A model generated the notes under the pieces. The model was not told the DNA's origin and did no database searches. It was given only the letters and a program-made list of their open reading frames with translations. A program made the translations under genes and the position numbers. Source: Pseudomonas soli (GTDB lineage: Bacteria; Pseudomonadota; Gammaproteobacteria; Pseudomonadales; Pseudomonadaceae). From it: a stretch of DNA of 64,000 nt. The DNA is taken from contig NZ_FOEQ01000001.1 of the NCBI RefSeq assembly GCF_900110655.1, positions 927,516-991,515 of the forward strand, given 5' to 3'. Of the stretch, positions 38,501 to 46,859 are shown in pieces (the stretch's first letter is position 1; each line of letters starts with the position of its first letter).

Positions 38501-40462
38501 GCGCTCGCGGATCAGCCGTACCTTCAGGTTGTCGGCGGCCAGTTTCTTGCCGTCGCGATCAGCCACCAGGAACTCGAACTCCACCGGGCCGTCGCCATCG
38601 GTTTCTTCGCCGTCGAACAGGCCGCGCAGGCCCGGCATACGCTCGGCAGGCCAGATCGGCTGCTCCAGGCGCCGGGTGATCGGCCGACCACCGGACTCCT
38701 GCAGGCTGGCCTGCACGGTCAGTTGCAGCGGCGAGCGGGCTTCAGCCCAGCGACTTTCGATGTCGATGCGGGCCTTGCCGTTCTGGTCGAGGGTGACTTC
38801 GTCCAGTTCCAGGTCCTGGTTCAGCTCGGTCTCGGTGACCGCGCCGAACTGATAGCCCGGCAGCGCCTTCACCGCTTCACGCAACGGACGCACGTAGGCC
38901 TGGCCACTGAGGCGGTTGCCGGCGGCGGGAGCTCCATAGAGGTAACGACCATTGACCTGGATCGTGGCGGTTTGCTCCGGCGCCAGCGGCGCGGCACTGC
39001 CTTTGAGCTCCAGCGCCAGGCGCTCGGGGAGGAAGTCCTCGACTAGGAATTCGTAAACCTGCTTGCGGCCACCGCCCATGTCGAGCAGCAACTGCCAACG
39101 GCCGGTCGGCGCTTCGCTGGCCAGTTGCAGCTGGTACTGGAACAGGCCGTTCTGGTCGGCCTCCCAGACGAACTTGCGGCTGACCTGCTCATCGGGGCGG
39201 CGTACTTCCACGTTCACCGGCTGGGCCTTGACCGGCTTGCCATCCTGGTCGCGCAGCAGGCCGTTGAGCAGCACGGTCTCGCCTGGGCGATAGAGGTCAC
39301 GGGGGCCAAAGATGAAGAACTGCAGCGGGTTGGCCTGGGGCCCGGTGATGTCGAACTCGGCCAGGTCCAGCGCCGCGGTGTTCAGACGCAGCAGGGTGGT
39401 GTGCACGCCCTGAGTGGCGATCAGCGTATCGGCCTTGGCGGTGATCGGCAGCTGCGCATGACCGTCGCCGTCTGTTTTGGCCTGGGCCAGCAACTTGCCC
39501 TTGTCGTCGTGCAACTCGAGGGTGACGTCCTTGAGCGCCTTGCCGCCCTCAAGAGCCTGGGTGAACACGTCCAGGCGATCGCGATAGCGGTGCGCCGAGA
39601 CACCGATGTCACTCAGGGTGAACAGGGTCGCCGGCTGCGAGTAGTCATAGGTGCCCGAGGCACGCATCACCGCCAGGTATACGCCTGGCTCCTGCAGCGG
39701 CTTGATCCCGGCGATCGGCAACAGCACGGTTTCGCGGGTATTGCGCGCCGGGTTGAGGTCGAAACGGCCGCTGTAGACCAGCTCGGCCATCTCCAGGGTT
39801 TCCTTGGACTGGTAGTAGTACAGGCTGCTGTTGCGCCCCCAGTTGACCAGGAAACTCGAGAGCATGTCCGGCTTGATGCGGAAGAACTCGACATCGACCT
39901 TGTCGACGTTCAGGGCAATCACCGGCAGGCCTTCGGCCAGGCGCGTGGGCAGCAGCGAACCGCGGCTGGCGAAGCCCACCGTGGCCTGCATATCGCGGGT
40001 CTCGAAGCGGCTGACCGATTCGGCCTGCAGCTGGTTGCCGTTGACCGAGAGCAGGCCCTTGTCGATGGTCAGGACCATCTTGCGCTGGGGCTCCAGGTGG
40101 CGCAGGCGCAGTTCCATCTGGTTGTCGGAGAGTTCCCAGGCGCCGTCGACCTTGCCCTTGACGGTGTCGACCAGGTGCAACTTGCCGGCGAAGTCCTGAT
40201 TGGCGTCCAGCGGCGCGGAGACGCTGACCGACAGGGTGCTGGCGCCGTCGAGCTGCACTTCCGAGACGTCCAGCACGGTCAGTTCACGGCCGGCATAGCG
40301 TTTGGCGAGCACTGCCGGATCTTCGCGCTTGGCCGTCCGGGTTTCGACAGGCGCGACGGCAGCGGCGTCAGCAGCAGGCGCCGATGGCTTGTCCGGGGTG
40401 GAAGAATCACAGGCACTGAGCAGGGCCAGCGCGCAGGCCAGCAACAATCCTTTGTTGAGCAT
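35558..40462 (-). CDS. Bacterial alpha-2-macroglobulin lipoprotein (YfhM-like)
   Basis: A 1634-residue lipoprotein from the ATG at 40462. The lipobox is ALALLSAC with lipidated Cys18, followed by Asp at +2, which by the E. coli rule would keep it in the inner membrane. Multiple MG domains precede the thioester motif CLEQ (Cys1167 in PYGCLEQTTS), which is intact, so it belongs to the covalent-trapping class like E. coli YfhM rather than the thioester-less MagD class. It is thought to trap proteases that breach the outer membrane. pbpC lies upstream on the same strand, past a small gene on the other strand. Confidence 0.94.
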   Translation of the reverse strand: MLNKGLLLACALALLSACDSSTPDKPSAPAADAAAVAPVETRTAKREDPAVLAKRYAGRELTVLDVSEVQLDGASTLSVSVSAPLDANQDFAGKLHLVDTVKGKVDGAWELSDNQMELRLRHLEPQRKMVLTIDKGLLSVNGNQLQAESVSRFETRDMQATVGFASRGSLLPTRLAEGLPVIALNVDKVDVEFFRIKPDMLSSFLVNWGRNSSLYYYQSKETLEMAELVYSGRFDLNPARNTRETVLLPIAGIKPLQEPGVYLAVMRASGTYDYSQPATLFTLSDIGVSAHRYRDRLDVFTQALEGGKALKDVTLELHDDKGKLLAQAKTDGDGHAQLPITAKADTLIATQGVHTTLLRLNTAALDLAEFDITGPQANPLQFFIFGPRDLYRPGETVLLNGLLRDQDGKPVKAQPVNVEVRRPDEQVSRKFVWEADQNGLFQYQLQLASEAPTGRWQLLLDMGGGRKQVYEFLVEDFLPERLALELKGSAAPLAPEQTATIQVNGRYLYGAPAAGNRLSGQAYVRPLREAVKALPGYQFGAVTETELNQDLELDEVTLDQNGKARIDIESRWAEARSPLQLTVQASLQESGGRPITRRLEQPIWPAERMPGLRGLFDGEETDGDGPVEFEFLVADRDGKKLAADNLKVRLIRERRDYYWNYSQSDGWSYNYNEKFLTQAEETVSVKAGSTAKLNFQVEWGPYRVEVEDPQTGLVSSARFWAGYRAQDNAEGGAVRPDQVKIALDKPAYKEGGTAKVTVTPPAAGSGYLMIESADGPLWWQEIEVPAEGKTFDVELDKKWARHDLYISALVIRPGERKANATPKRAVGVLHLPLDRAERKLAVSLQAPEKMRPKQPLTVKVKAVNADGSVPKQVHVLLSAVDVGILNITDFKTPDPFASLFGRKAYGADQLDIYGQLIEAGQGRLASLAFGGDAAMAKGGKRPNTTVTIVAQQSLPVTLDEKGEGQASVDIPDFNGELRLMAQAWTEEHFGMAEGKTVVAAPLIAELSAPRFLAGGDQTRLALDLANLSGRAQQLSVQVSSEGQLSLVGGAQQNFTLAEGQRTTLMIPVQAQGGLGQGKVRVQVNGLQLPGEPASTFEREWTLGIRPAYPAMLKHYRVALKDQPWSLPDSDLAEFEPAGLEASLALSSRPPLNLAEQIRALEAYPYGCLEQTTSGLYPSLYADADSLKRLGIKGEPADVRKRKIEMGIEHLLGMQRYNGSFGLWSSDSEEEYWLTAYVTDFLLRAREQGYGVPAEALKKASERLLRYVQERNLIEVDYSQNADHTRFAVQAYAGLVLARSQQAPLGALRSLFERRADARSGLPLVQLAVALDKMGDKQRSQQALQAGLAVTRGKGWLADYGSALRDQALILSLLQENNLAANQVDQRLFGLSDELAANRWLSTQERNALFLAGRGLLGKPEGTWKARLDSAGEVREFDNNDSGMKLEGPLLASPLTVQNQGGDTLYQQLTLSGYPRQAPAASGNGMEIRREYLGMNGQALDVRNLRSGDLVLVHLALKAQDQVPDALVVDLLPAGLELENQNLAQSAASLDNASSAVKQWRESMQNASVVHQEYRDDRYVAALKLDSYGTTHLLYLARAVTPGSYRVPPPQVESMYRPNLQAIGDSQGEMIVRAR

Positions 40463-40617
40463 TTGAGAGAGAACTCTTCGGCAGCGTGTACGTGAGGGGG
40501 GCAACTATAGCGCAACGGCTCGAGGCTTTCCTGGCGATGCGCGGTAAGTGAGACCGTGTTCGCGCCAATAGGTTGCCGGGCCGGTACAATCCGTTGCGCA
40601 ATCACGCAGGAGCCCGC

Positions 40618-41955
40618 ATGTCTTCACTGTCCACCGCCTGGCGCAACCGCCCCACCCACCACAAGGTCTGGGCCCTGGCCGCGCCGATGATCCTGTCCAA
40701 CATCTCGGTGCCGCTGGTGGCGCTGGTCGACAGCACGGTGATCGGCCACCTGCCCCATGCCCATCAGTTGGGCGCGGTGGCCGTCGGTGCCACGCTGTTC
40801 ACCTTCATGGTCGGCCTGCTGGGCTTCCTGCGCATGGGCTCCACCGGCTTCGCCGCCCAGGCCGCCGGCCGCGCCGACGGCGCCGCGCTGCGCCAGGTAC
40901 TTGTGCAGGGGCTGCTGCTGGCGCTGGCTTTCGCCGTGCTGATCGGCCTGCTGGCCCTACCCTTCAGCCAACTGGCACTGCAGGCGATGCAGCCCAGCGA
41001 GGCGCTGCATGCCTCGACCGAAGCCTTCTTCCACACCCGCCTGCTCGGCCTGCCGGCAGCACTGGCCAGCTATGCCCTGGTCGGCTGGTTCCTCGGCACC
41101 CAGAACGCCAGGGCGCCGCTGGCGATCCTGCTGACGACCAACCTGCTCAACATCGCCCTGAACCTGTGGTTCGTACTTGGCCTGGACTGGGGGGTGGTCG
41201 GCTCGGCGCGGGCCTCGGTGATCGCCGAATGGAGCGCCGCCCTGCTCGGCCTGGCCCTCACCCGCCCGGCCTTGCGCGCCTACCCCGGGCAGGTCGCCTG
41301 GGCCGCGTTGAAACGCTGGCAGAGCTGGCGGCCGCTGCTGGCGGTCAACCGCGACATCTTCCTGCGCAGCCTGGCCCTGCAACTGGTGTTCCTGCTGCTC
41401 ACCGTGCAGGGTGCGCGCCTGGGCGAGGCTACGGTGGCAGCCAATGCCCTGCTGCTCAATGGGCTGATGCTCACCGCCTATGCCCTCGATGGCCTGGCCC
41501 ATGCGGTCGAGGCCCTGTGCGGCCATGCCATCGGCGCCCGTGACCGCAGTGCCCTGAAGCAGGCACTGGTGGTGGCCTGCGGCTGGTCGCTGATCGTCAG
41601 CCTGGTGTTCGCCGTGCTGTTCTTGCTGGGCGGGCACCTGTTCATCGACCTGCAGACCGACATTGCCAGTGTGCGCGAAGCCGCGTATCCCTATCTGCCC
41701 TATCTGGCGGTGCTGCCATTGGTAGCCGTGTGGAGCTACCTGCTCGATGGCTTGTTCATCGGCGCGACGCGGGCACGCGAGATGCGCAATGCGATGCTGC
41801 TGTCGGTGGCGGTCGCGCTGCCCCTGGCGCTTGCCATGCGCGGGTTCGGCAACCATGGGCTGTGGTGGGCGTTCCTCGGCTTCATGGTGCTGCGGGCGGT
41901 GACGCTGGGGTGGCTGGGGTGGCGTTTGCAGCAGCGCGACCGCTGGATTCGCTGA
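40618..41955 (+). CDS. MATE-family efflux transporter (DinF-like)
   Basis: A 445-residue membrane protein with about twelve helices. The N-terminal motif (LAAPMILSNISVPLVALVDSTVIGHL) and the GSTGFAAQAAGRADGAALR segment are typical of the DinF branch of MATE transporters. It probably exports organic cations or drugs with H+ or Na+ exchange. The ATG at 40618 follows CAGGAG. It starts divergently from the macroglobulin gene and precedes the ynb-like operon by about 125 bp. Confidence 0.92.
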   Translation: MSSLSTAWRNRPTHHKVWALAAPMILSNISVPLVALVDSTVIGHLPHAHQLGAVAVGATLFTFMVGLLGFLRMGSTGFAAQAAGRADGAALRQVLVQGLLLALAFAVLIGLLALPFSQLALQAMQPSEALHASTEAFFHTRLLGLPAALASYALVGWFLGTQNARAPLAILLTTNLLNIALNLWFVLGLDWGVVGSARASVIAEWSAALLGLALTRPALRAYPGQVAWAALKRWQSWRPLLAVNRDIFLRSLALQLVFLLLTVQGARLGEATVAANALLLNGLMLTAYALDGLAHAVEALCGHAIGARDRSALKQALVVACGWSLIVSLVFAVLFLLGGHLFIDLQTDIASVREAAYPYLPYLAVLPLVAVWSYLLDGLFIGATRAREMRNAMLLSVAVALPLALAMRGFGNHGLWWAFLGFMVLRAVTLGWLGWRLQQRDRWIR

Positions 41956-42079
41956 GAGCGGCGCCGCTTTGCAGCGCTGCGTCACGAAACCAGGCGAAAG
42001 CCCTCACCTGCCCCCTTGCCTGCCCCCGGCCTGATTCCCCACAATCGCGGCCATGCCGCACCATGACAGGGAATTCGCC

Positions 42080-42685
42080 GTGCCATCCATCTACCAGCTC
42101 AAACCCCGCTTCCAGGCGCTGCTGCGCCCTTCGGTGCAACGCCTGTACGAGCGTGGCGTCACCGCCAACCAGGTCACCGTCGCCGCCGCGGCGGTCTCCA
42201 TCGTCCTTGGCCTGCTGCTCGCCTGGCAGCACCAGGCCACCTGGCTGTTCATCCTGATACCGCTGTGGATGCTGCTGCGCATGGCGCTGAACGCGGTCGA
42301 CGGCATGCTCGCCCGCGAGTTCGGCCAGCAGTCCAGGCTCGGCGCCTACCTCAATGAACTGTGCGACGTGATCGCCGACACCGCGCTGTACCTGCCGTTC
42401 GCCCTGCTGCCCGGCGTTTCGCCGGCACTGGTGGTGCTGGTGGTGGTGTTCGCCGTGATCAGCGAATACGCCGGGGTAATGGGCCCGCTGGCCGGCGCGT
42501 CACGCCGCTACGACGGGCCAATGGGCAAGAGCGACCGGGCCTTCGCCTTCGGCGTGCTGGGCACTGGCGTGGCGTTCGGGCTGCTGGCCGCGAGCTGGAT
42601 CAATGGCCTGCTGCTGGTGATCCTGCTGCTCTCGCTCTATACCCTGTACAACCGGGTTCGCCACGGCCTGGCCGAAACCCGCTGA
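42080..42685 (+). CDS. ynbA: CDP-alcohol phosphatidyltransferase, YnbA-like
   Basis: A 201-residue membrane enzyme of the CDP-alcohol phosphatidyltransferase family, first gene of a six-gene operon. The usual D-xx-DG-xx-AR...G-xxx-D-xxx-D motif is N71-xx-D74-G75-xx-A78-R79...G88-xxx-N92-xxx-D96, so the first and third Asp are Asn. E. coli YnbA shows the same replacements as I recall it. Several membrane helices are visible. The GTG at 42080 behind ACAGGGA is preferred; an ATG at 42053 adds nine residues. The alcohol acceptor is unknown. Confidence 0.88.
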   Translation: MPSIYQLKPRFQALLRPSVQRLYERGVTANQVTVAAAAVSIVLGLLLAWQHQATWLFILIPLWMLLRMALNAVDGMLAREFGQQSRLGAYLNELCDVIADTALYLPFALLPGVSPALVVLVVVFAVISEYAGVMGPLAGASRRYDGPMGKSDRAFAFGVLGTGVAFGLLAASWINGLLLVILLLSLYTLYNRVRHGLAETR

Positions 42686-42715
42686 GCCCCTCGCTGCCGG
42701 ACAAGGATATTCGCC

Positions 42716-44470
42716 ATGCGCCAAGCGCAATCGCTGCATTTCTGCACCCATGACGGCGTCGAGCTGCACTATCGCCACTGGCCCGCCACGCGCAACGAGC
42801 ATCAACCACGCCGCGCCGTGGTGATGTTCCACCGCGGCCACGAGCACGGCGGGCGCATGGCCCACCTGGCCGACGAACTGAACATGCCCGGTTATGATTT
42901 CTTCGCCTGGGACGCCCGTGGCCATGGCCAATCGCCAGGAGCACGCGGCGACAGCCCGGGCTTCGCCACCAGCGTGCGCGACGTGCAGACCTTCATCGAG
43001 CACCTCCAGGCCAGCCATGGCATCGCCGAACCCGATATGGTGGTGCTGGCGCAAAGCGTCGGCGCGGTACTGATCGCCACCTGGGCCCACGACTATGCGC
43101 CCAGGGTGCGCTGCCTGGTGCTCGCTTCGCCGGCGTTCAAGGTCAAACTCTATGTGCCCTTCGCCCGCCCCGGGCTGAAGCTGATGAAGGCCCTGCGCGG
43201 CAACTTCTTCGTCAACAGCTACGTCAAGCCGCGCCTGTTGACCCATGACCCGGAGCGGGTCATGTCCTATGTCGCCGACCCGCTGATCAGCCGGCCCATT
43301 TCGGTCAGCATGCTGCTGGGCCTGTATGACGCCGCCGACCGCGTGGTGGCCGACGCCCAGGCAATCCAGGTGCCGACGCAACTGCTGATCTCCGGCGCGG
43401 ACCTGGTGGTCGAGCGCAAGCCGCAGGAGCAGTTCTTCGATCGCCTGGGCAGCGCACGCAAGGAAAAGCACATCCTGCCAGGCTTCTTCCATGACACCCT
43501 TGGCGAGCGCGACCGCGCCCACGCCCTGGCGCGGATCGAACGCTTCGTCGAGCACTGCTTCGACGCGCCGCCAGCGCGCCCTTCCTTGTTGGACGCCGAC
43601 AGGAGCGGCGCCAGCTGCGCCGAGGCCGAGAGCCTGGCTGCGCCGTTGCCACGCCATTCGCCACGCGACCTCTACTGGCGCGCCACCCGCGCCGGCCTGC
43701 AGTTGGGCAAGGGCCTTTCCGAGGGGGTGAAACTGGGCTTCGACACCGGCTTCGACTCCGGCTCGACCCTCGACTACGTCTACCGCAATACGCCGACCGG
43801 CAAAGGCCGGTTGGGCGAGCTGGTCGACCGGAACTACCTGGACGCCATCGGCTGGCGCGGTATCCGCCAGCGCAAGCTGAACGTCGAGGAGCTGTTGCGC
43901 CTGGCCATCGCCCAGTTGCGCGAGCAGCAGCGCCCGGTCCATATCGTCGATATCGCCGCCGGCCATGGCCGCTATATCCTCGAGGCCTTGCAAGGCCTGC
44001 AGCAACTGCCCGACTCGATCCTGCTGCGCGACTACAGCGAGCTGAACGTGCAACAGGGCAACGCACTGATCAGCGAAAAAGACCTCGGCGAGATCGCCCG
44101 CTTCGTCCAGGGTGATGCCTTCGATCGGCAAAGCCTGGCCAGCCTCACCCCACGCCCCACCCTCGCGGTGGTCTCGGGGCTCTACGAGCTGTTCGCCAGC
44201 AACGAGCTGGTCGGCAATTCACTGGCGGGCTTGGCCGATGCCGTCGAGGACGGCGGCTACCTGGTCTACACCGGCCAGCCCTGGCATCCGCAGCTGGAGA
44301 TGATCGCCCGCGCCCTGACCAGCCACCGCGGCGGCCAGGCCTGGGTTATGCGCCGACGCAGCCAGGCAGAGATGGATCAGTTGGTCGAGGCCGCAGGGTT
44401 CCGCAAGATCACCCAGCGCATCGATGAATGGGGCATCTTCAGCGTCAGCCTAGCGCAGCGGGTGCGCTGA
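42716..44470 (+). CDS. ynbC: Bifunctional alpha/beta hydrolase - SAM methyltransferase, YnbC-like
   Basis: A 584-residue two-domain protein. Residues about 1-285 form an alpha/beta hydrolase (FFAWDARGHGQSPGARGDS, nucleophile in LAQSVGAVLIATW). Residues about 300-584 form a class I methyltransferase (motif I IVDIAAGHGRYILEAL). The two parts are joined by a proline/alanine-rich stretch (DAPPARPSLLD). The domain pair matches E. coli YnbC. The start ATG at 42716 is 30 bp after ynbA; its last base is shared with the next gene (TGATG). Hydrolase could act as a lipase or thioesterase; the methyl acceptor is unknown. Confidence 0.9.
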   Translation: MRQAQSLHFCTHDGVELHYRHWPATRNEHQPRRAVVMFHRGHEHGGRMAHLADELNMPGYDFFAWDARGHGQSPGARGDSPGFATSVRDVQTFIEHLQASHGIAEPDMVVLAQSVGAVLIATWAHDYAPRVRCLVLASPAFKVKLYVPFARPGLKLMKALRGNFFVNSYVKPRLLTHDPERVMSYVADPLISRPISVSMLLGLYDAADRVVADAQAIQVPTQLLISGADLVVERKPQEQFFDRLGSARKEKHILPGFFHDTLGERDRAHALARIERFVEHCFDAPPARPSLLDADRSGASCAEAESLAAPLPRHSPRDLYWRATRAGLQLGKGLSEGVKLGFDTGFDSGSTLDYVYRNTPTGKGRLGELVDRNYLDAIGWRGIRQRKLNVEELLRLAIAQLREQQRPVHIVDIAAGHGRYILEALQGLQQLPDSILLRDYSELNVQQGNALISEKDLGEIARFVQGDAFDRQSLASLTPRPTLAVVSGLYELFASNELVGNSLAGLADAVEDGGYLVYTGQPWHPQLEMIARALTSHRGGQAWVMRRRSQAEMDQLVEAAGFRKITQRIDEWGIFSVSLAQRVR

Positions 44471-45816
44471 TGGCCCGTGAAACCGGGCTGATCCGCCGCG
44501 GCGTGCTCTGGCTGTTGCTGCTCGGACCGTTGTTTTTCCTCAGCTACGGCCTGGCCAACTCCTACACGGCCGGACGCGACGATATCGGCAGCCTGGTGTT
44601 CGCCTGGGAACGGCACATGCCGCTGTGGCCGTGGACTATCATCCCGTACTGGTCGATCGACCTGCTGTACGGGTTGTCGTTCCTGCTGCCACGTACACGT
44701 CGCGAGATGGACCGACATGCCTTGGCATTGCTCACGGCACAGATGATCTGCGTGGCCTGCTTCCTGCTCTGGCCGCTGCGCTTCACCTTCGAGCGTCCCG
44801 AGCTGTCAGGGCTGTTCGGCTGGCTGTTCGATGTGCTGATGGGCTTCGACAAGCCCTACAACCAGGCGCCTTCGCTGCATATCGCGCTGTTGGTGATCAT
44901 CTGGACGATGTTCGCCCGCCATGCGCGGCATCCCGCCTGGCGCTGGCTGGTGCACGGCTGGATGGGGCTGATCGGGCTGTCGGTCCTGAGCACCTGGCAG
45001 CATCACTTCATCGATGTGCCGACCGGGGCGTTGGCCGGGTTCGTCTGCCTGTGGCTGTGGCCGCAACAAGGGCCGTTGCCCTGGCAGCAGGCACGCCTGG
45101 CACGCGATCCCAAACGCTGGCGGCTGGCGTTGCGTTATGGACTGGGCGCGCTGCTGCTGGCCGTGCTCGGGTTCAAGCTGGGGCACTCCGCCTTGTGGCT
45201 GCTCTGGCCTGCGTTTTCACTGCTGCTGGTAGCGTTGAACTACGCACTGTTCGGAGCGCAAGGTTTCCAGAAAAGCAGCGATGGCCGGCTGTCGGTCGCG
45301 GCGACGGCATTGCTGGCGCCTTACCTGATTGCTGCCTGGATCAATTCAAGGCTGTGGACCTGGCGCCATCCGCAGGCGGATGAGGTGTGCGAGGGGGTGT
45401 ACCTCGGGCGTGTGCCGGGCGCGGGTGATACGGTGCAGTTCCCGGCGGTGATCGACCTCAGCGCGGAGCTCGCCTGCCGGGTCCGCATCGCGGGGCAAGC
45501 GCGCTGCCACGAGCAGACGCCACAGGCTTCGCAGTCCTACCTGAACCTGCCGTCACTGGACCTGGTCGCCCCTGACACGCAGACCTTGCAGCAAGCTGCC
45601 GAGGCTATCGAACACCTGCGCCGGCACGGCCCGGTACTGGTCTGCTGCGCACTGGGCTACTCACGCAGCGCCAGCGCAGTCGCCGCCTGGCTGGTTGTCA
45701 GCGGTCGCTGCAAGGCAATCGCGCATGCCGAAACACTGATCCGCCAGGCGCGCCCCGGCGTGGTATTGCATCCAGCCCACCGCCAGGCCCTGCAGCCGCT
45801 GGAGACACAGCCATGA
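44470..45816 (+). CDS. ynbD: PAP2-like membrane protein with dual-specificity phosphatase domain, YnbD-like
   Basis: A 448-residue protein. The first 300 residues are membrane-embedded with PAP2-like landmarks (KPYNQAPSLHIALLVI, STWQHHFIDVPTGALAGF). The C-terminal cytoplasmic part is a dual-specificity phosphatase with the P-loop C393-ALGYS-R399. The start codon overlaps the previous stop by one base. A REP-like sequence lies in-frame at 45486-45513, between the membrane part and the phosphatase core. E. coli YnbD has the same design. It may dephosphorylate a phosphatidyl-alcohol-phosphate intermediate, by analogy with PTPMT1; that is inference. Confidence 0.88.
   Translation: MARETGLIRRGVLWLLLLGPLFFLSYGLANSYTAGRDDIGSLVFAWERHMPLWPWTIIPYWSIDLLYGLSFLLPRTRREMDRHALALLTAQMICVACFLLWPLRFTFERPELSGLFGWLFDVLMGFDKPYNQAPSLHIALLVIIWTMFARHARHPAWRWLVHGWMGLIGLSVLSTWQHHFIDVPTGALAGFVCLWLWPQQGPLPWQQARLARDPKRWRLALRYGLGALLLAVLGFKLGHSALWLLWPAFSLLLVALNYALFGAQGFQKSSDGRLSVAATALLAPYLIAAWINSRLWTWRHPQADEVCEGVYLGRVPGAGDTVQFPAVIDLSAELACRVRIAGQARCHEQTPQASQSYLNLPSLDLVAPDTQTLQQAAEAIEHLRRHGPVLVCCALGYSRSASAVAAWLVVSGRCKAIAHAETLIRQARPGVVLHPAHRQALQPLETQP
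45486..45513. repeat. REP-like sequence inside the ynbD coding region
   Basis: CATCGCGGGGCAAGCGCGCT plus GCCACGAG matches the local REP core with about two mismatches (GCGCGCTG for GCCCGCTC). It is read in frame as RIAGQARCHE within the phosphatase. Confidence 0.55.
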
Positions 45817-46232
45817 ACCTGCTCGTCGTCGCCAGCCTGCTCGCCCGTGGCCGCCAACTGGAGCGCTGGTCGGACGGCATCACCTTGCTGGCCCTGGCCT
45901 GCAGCCTGGCGCCCATGCTGGGCGTGCCGCTGCCAGCGCTGCCCCGGGTGTTCTGCGCAACGTTGCTGGCGCTTGGCCTGGCGCACAAGTACTGGGCCAT
46001 ACGCGTTGCCCTGGATGCCGAGCTGTTCGCCCGGCTCGCCAGCCGCGACAGCCTGCCCGCTGATACCCAGGCCCTGGACCGTGCCCTGTTCGAACTGCGC
46101 CTGAAACCGACCGCCGACGATCCACGCGGCTGGCCTGCACGCAGCGAGGCTGCCCTGGCCCTGCTGCGCCGTCAGGCCTTGTGCCTGGCCGCGCAGGTGC
46201 TGCTCGCCGTCACCCTTCCCTTCACCGGATAA
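45813..46232 (+). CDS. Small membrane protein of the ynb-like operon, unknown function
   Basis: A 139-residue protein whose ATG overlaps the preceding stop by four bases (ATGA). Two hydrophobic segments lie in the first 60 residues (GITLLALACSLAPMLGVPL, VFCATLLALGLAHKYW) and a third at the C-terminus (LCLAAQVLLAVTLPF). Between them is a soluble Arg/Asp/Glu-rich stretch. No family recognised. Translational coupling puts it firmly in the operon, so it may be an accessory or scaffold for the lipid enzymes. Confidence 0.75.
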   Translation: MNLLVVASLLARGRQLERWSDGITLLALACSLAPMLGVPLPALPRVFCATLLALGLAHKYWAIRVALDAELFARLASRDSLPADTQALDRALFELRLKPTADDPRGWPARSEAALALLRRQALCLAAQVLLAVTLPFTG

Positions 46233-46237
46233 CCCCG

Positions 46238-46858
46238 ATGCTCGCCAGCCTGACTGCCTTCGTCATCACCTCCGCCGCCCGCCTGATCACCGGTGCCCGC
46301 GCCCTGTGGCTGGGCTGCACGCCGCAACCGGTGCAGCGCCTGTACTTCGCCAACCACAGCAGCCACGGTGACTTCGTGCTGCTCTGGGCCGCGCTGCCCG
46401 AGCCGCTGCGCCGCCGCACCCGGCCAGTGGCCGGCGCCGACTACTGGTGCAAGCCGGGCATCCGCGACTTCCTGATCCGCCAGGTGTTCAACGGCGTGCT
46501 GATCGATCGCCAGCTGGCCTGCGAGGGCAACCCACTGCAACCGGTGCTCGACGCCTTTGCCCAGGGTGACTCGCTGATCTTCTTCCCGGAAGGCACGCGC
46601 AACCTCACCGATGACCCGCTGCTGCCGTTCAAGAGCGGCCTGTTCCACCTGGCCTCGGCCAACCCGCAGGTAGAGCTGGTGCCGGTGTGGATCGCCAACC
46701 TCAACCGGGTCATGCCCAAAGGACGCGCCCTGCCGCTGCCGCTGTTGTGCACCCTGAGTTTCGGCGAGCCGCTGCACCTGCAGCAGGACGAAGCCAAGCA
46801 TGCCTTTCTCGAGCGGGCCCGCCAGGCCCTGCTGAACCTGGCCCCGAAGGAAGCCTGA
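46238..46858 (+). CDS. PlsC-family 1-acylglycerol-phosphate acyltransferase
   Basis: A 206-residue acyltransferase. The catalytic HX4D motif is His40-SSHG-Asp45 in NHSSHGD, and the substrate-binding motif is FPEGTR (116-121). The family acylates lysophosphatidic acid and related lysolipids. It starts at the ATG at 46238, five bases after the previous stop. The combination with CDP-diglyceride and CDP-alcohol enzymes suggests a dedicated lipid precursor supply. Confidence 0.9.
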   Translation: MLASLTAFVITSAARLITGARALWLGCTPQPVQRLYFANHSSHGDFVLLWAALPEPLRRRTRPVAGADYWCKPGIRDFLIRQVFNGVLIDRQLACEGNPLQPVLDAFAQGDSLIFFPEGTRNLTDDPLLPFKSGLFHLASANPQVELVPVWIANLNRVMPKGRALPLPLLCTLSFGEPLHLQQDEAKHAFLERARQALLNLAPKEA

Positions 46859-46859
46859 G

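Noticed and set aside
41957..41985. Hairpin after the MATE gene as a strong terminator.
   Set aside because: Only short imperfect pairing (GCGGCGCCGC / GCAGCG) and no T-tract, so it is not listed as a feature.
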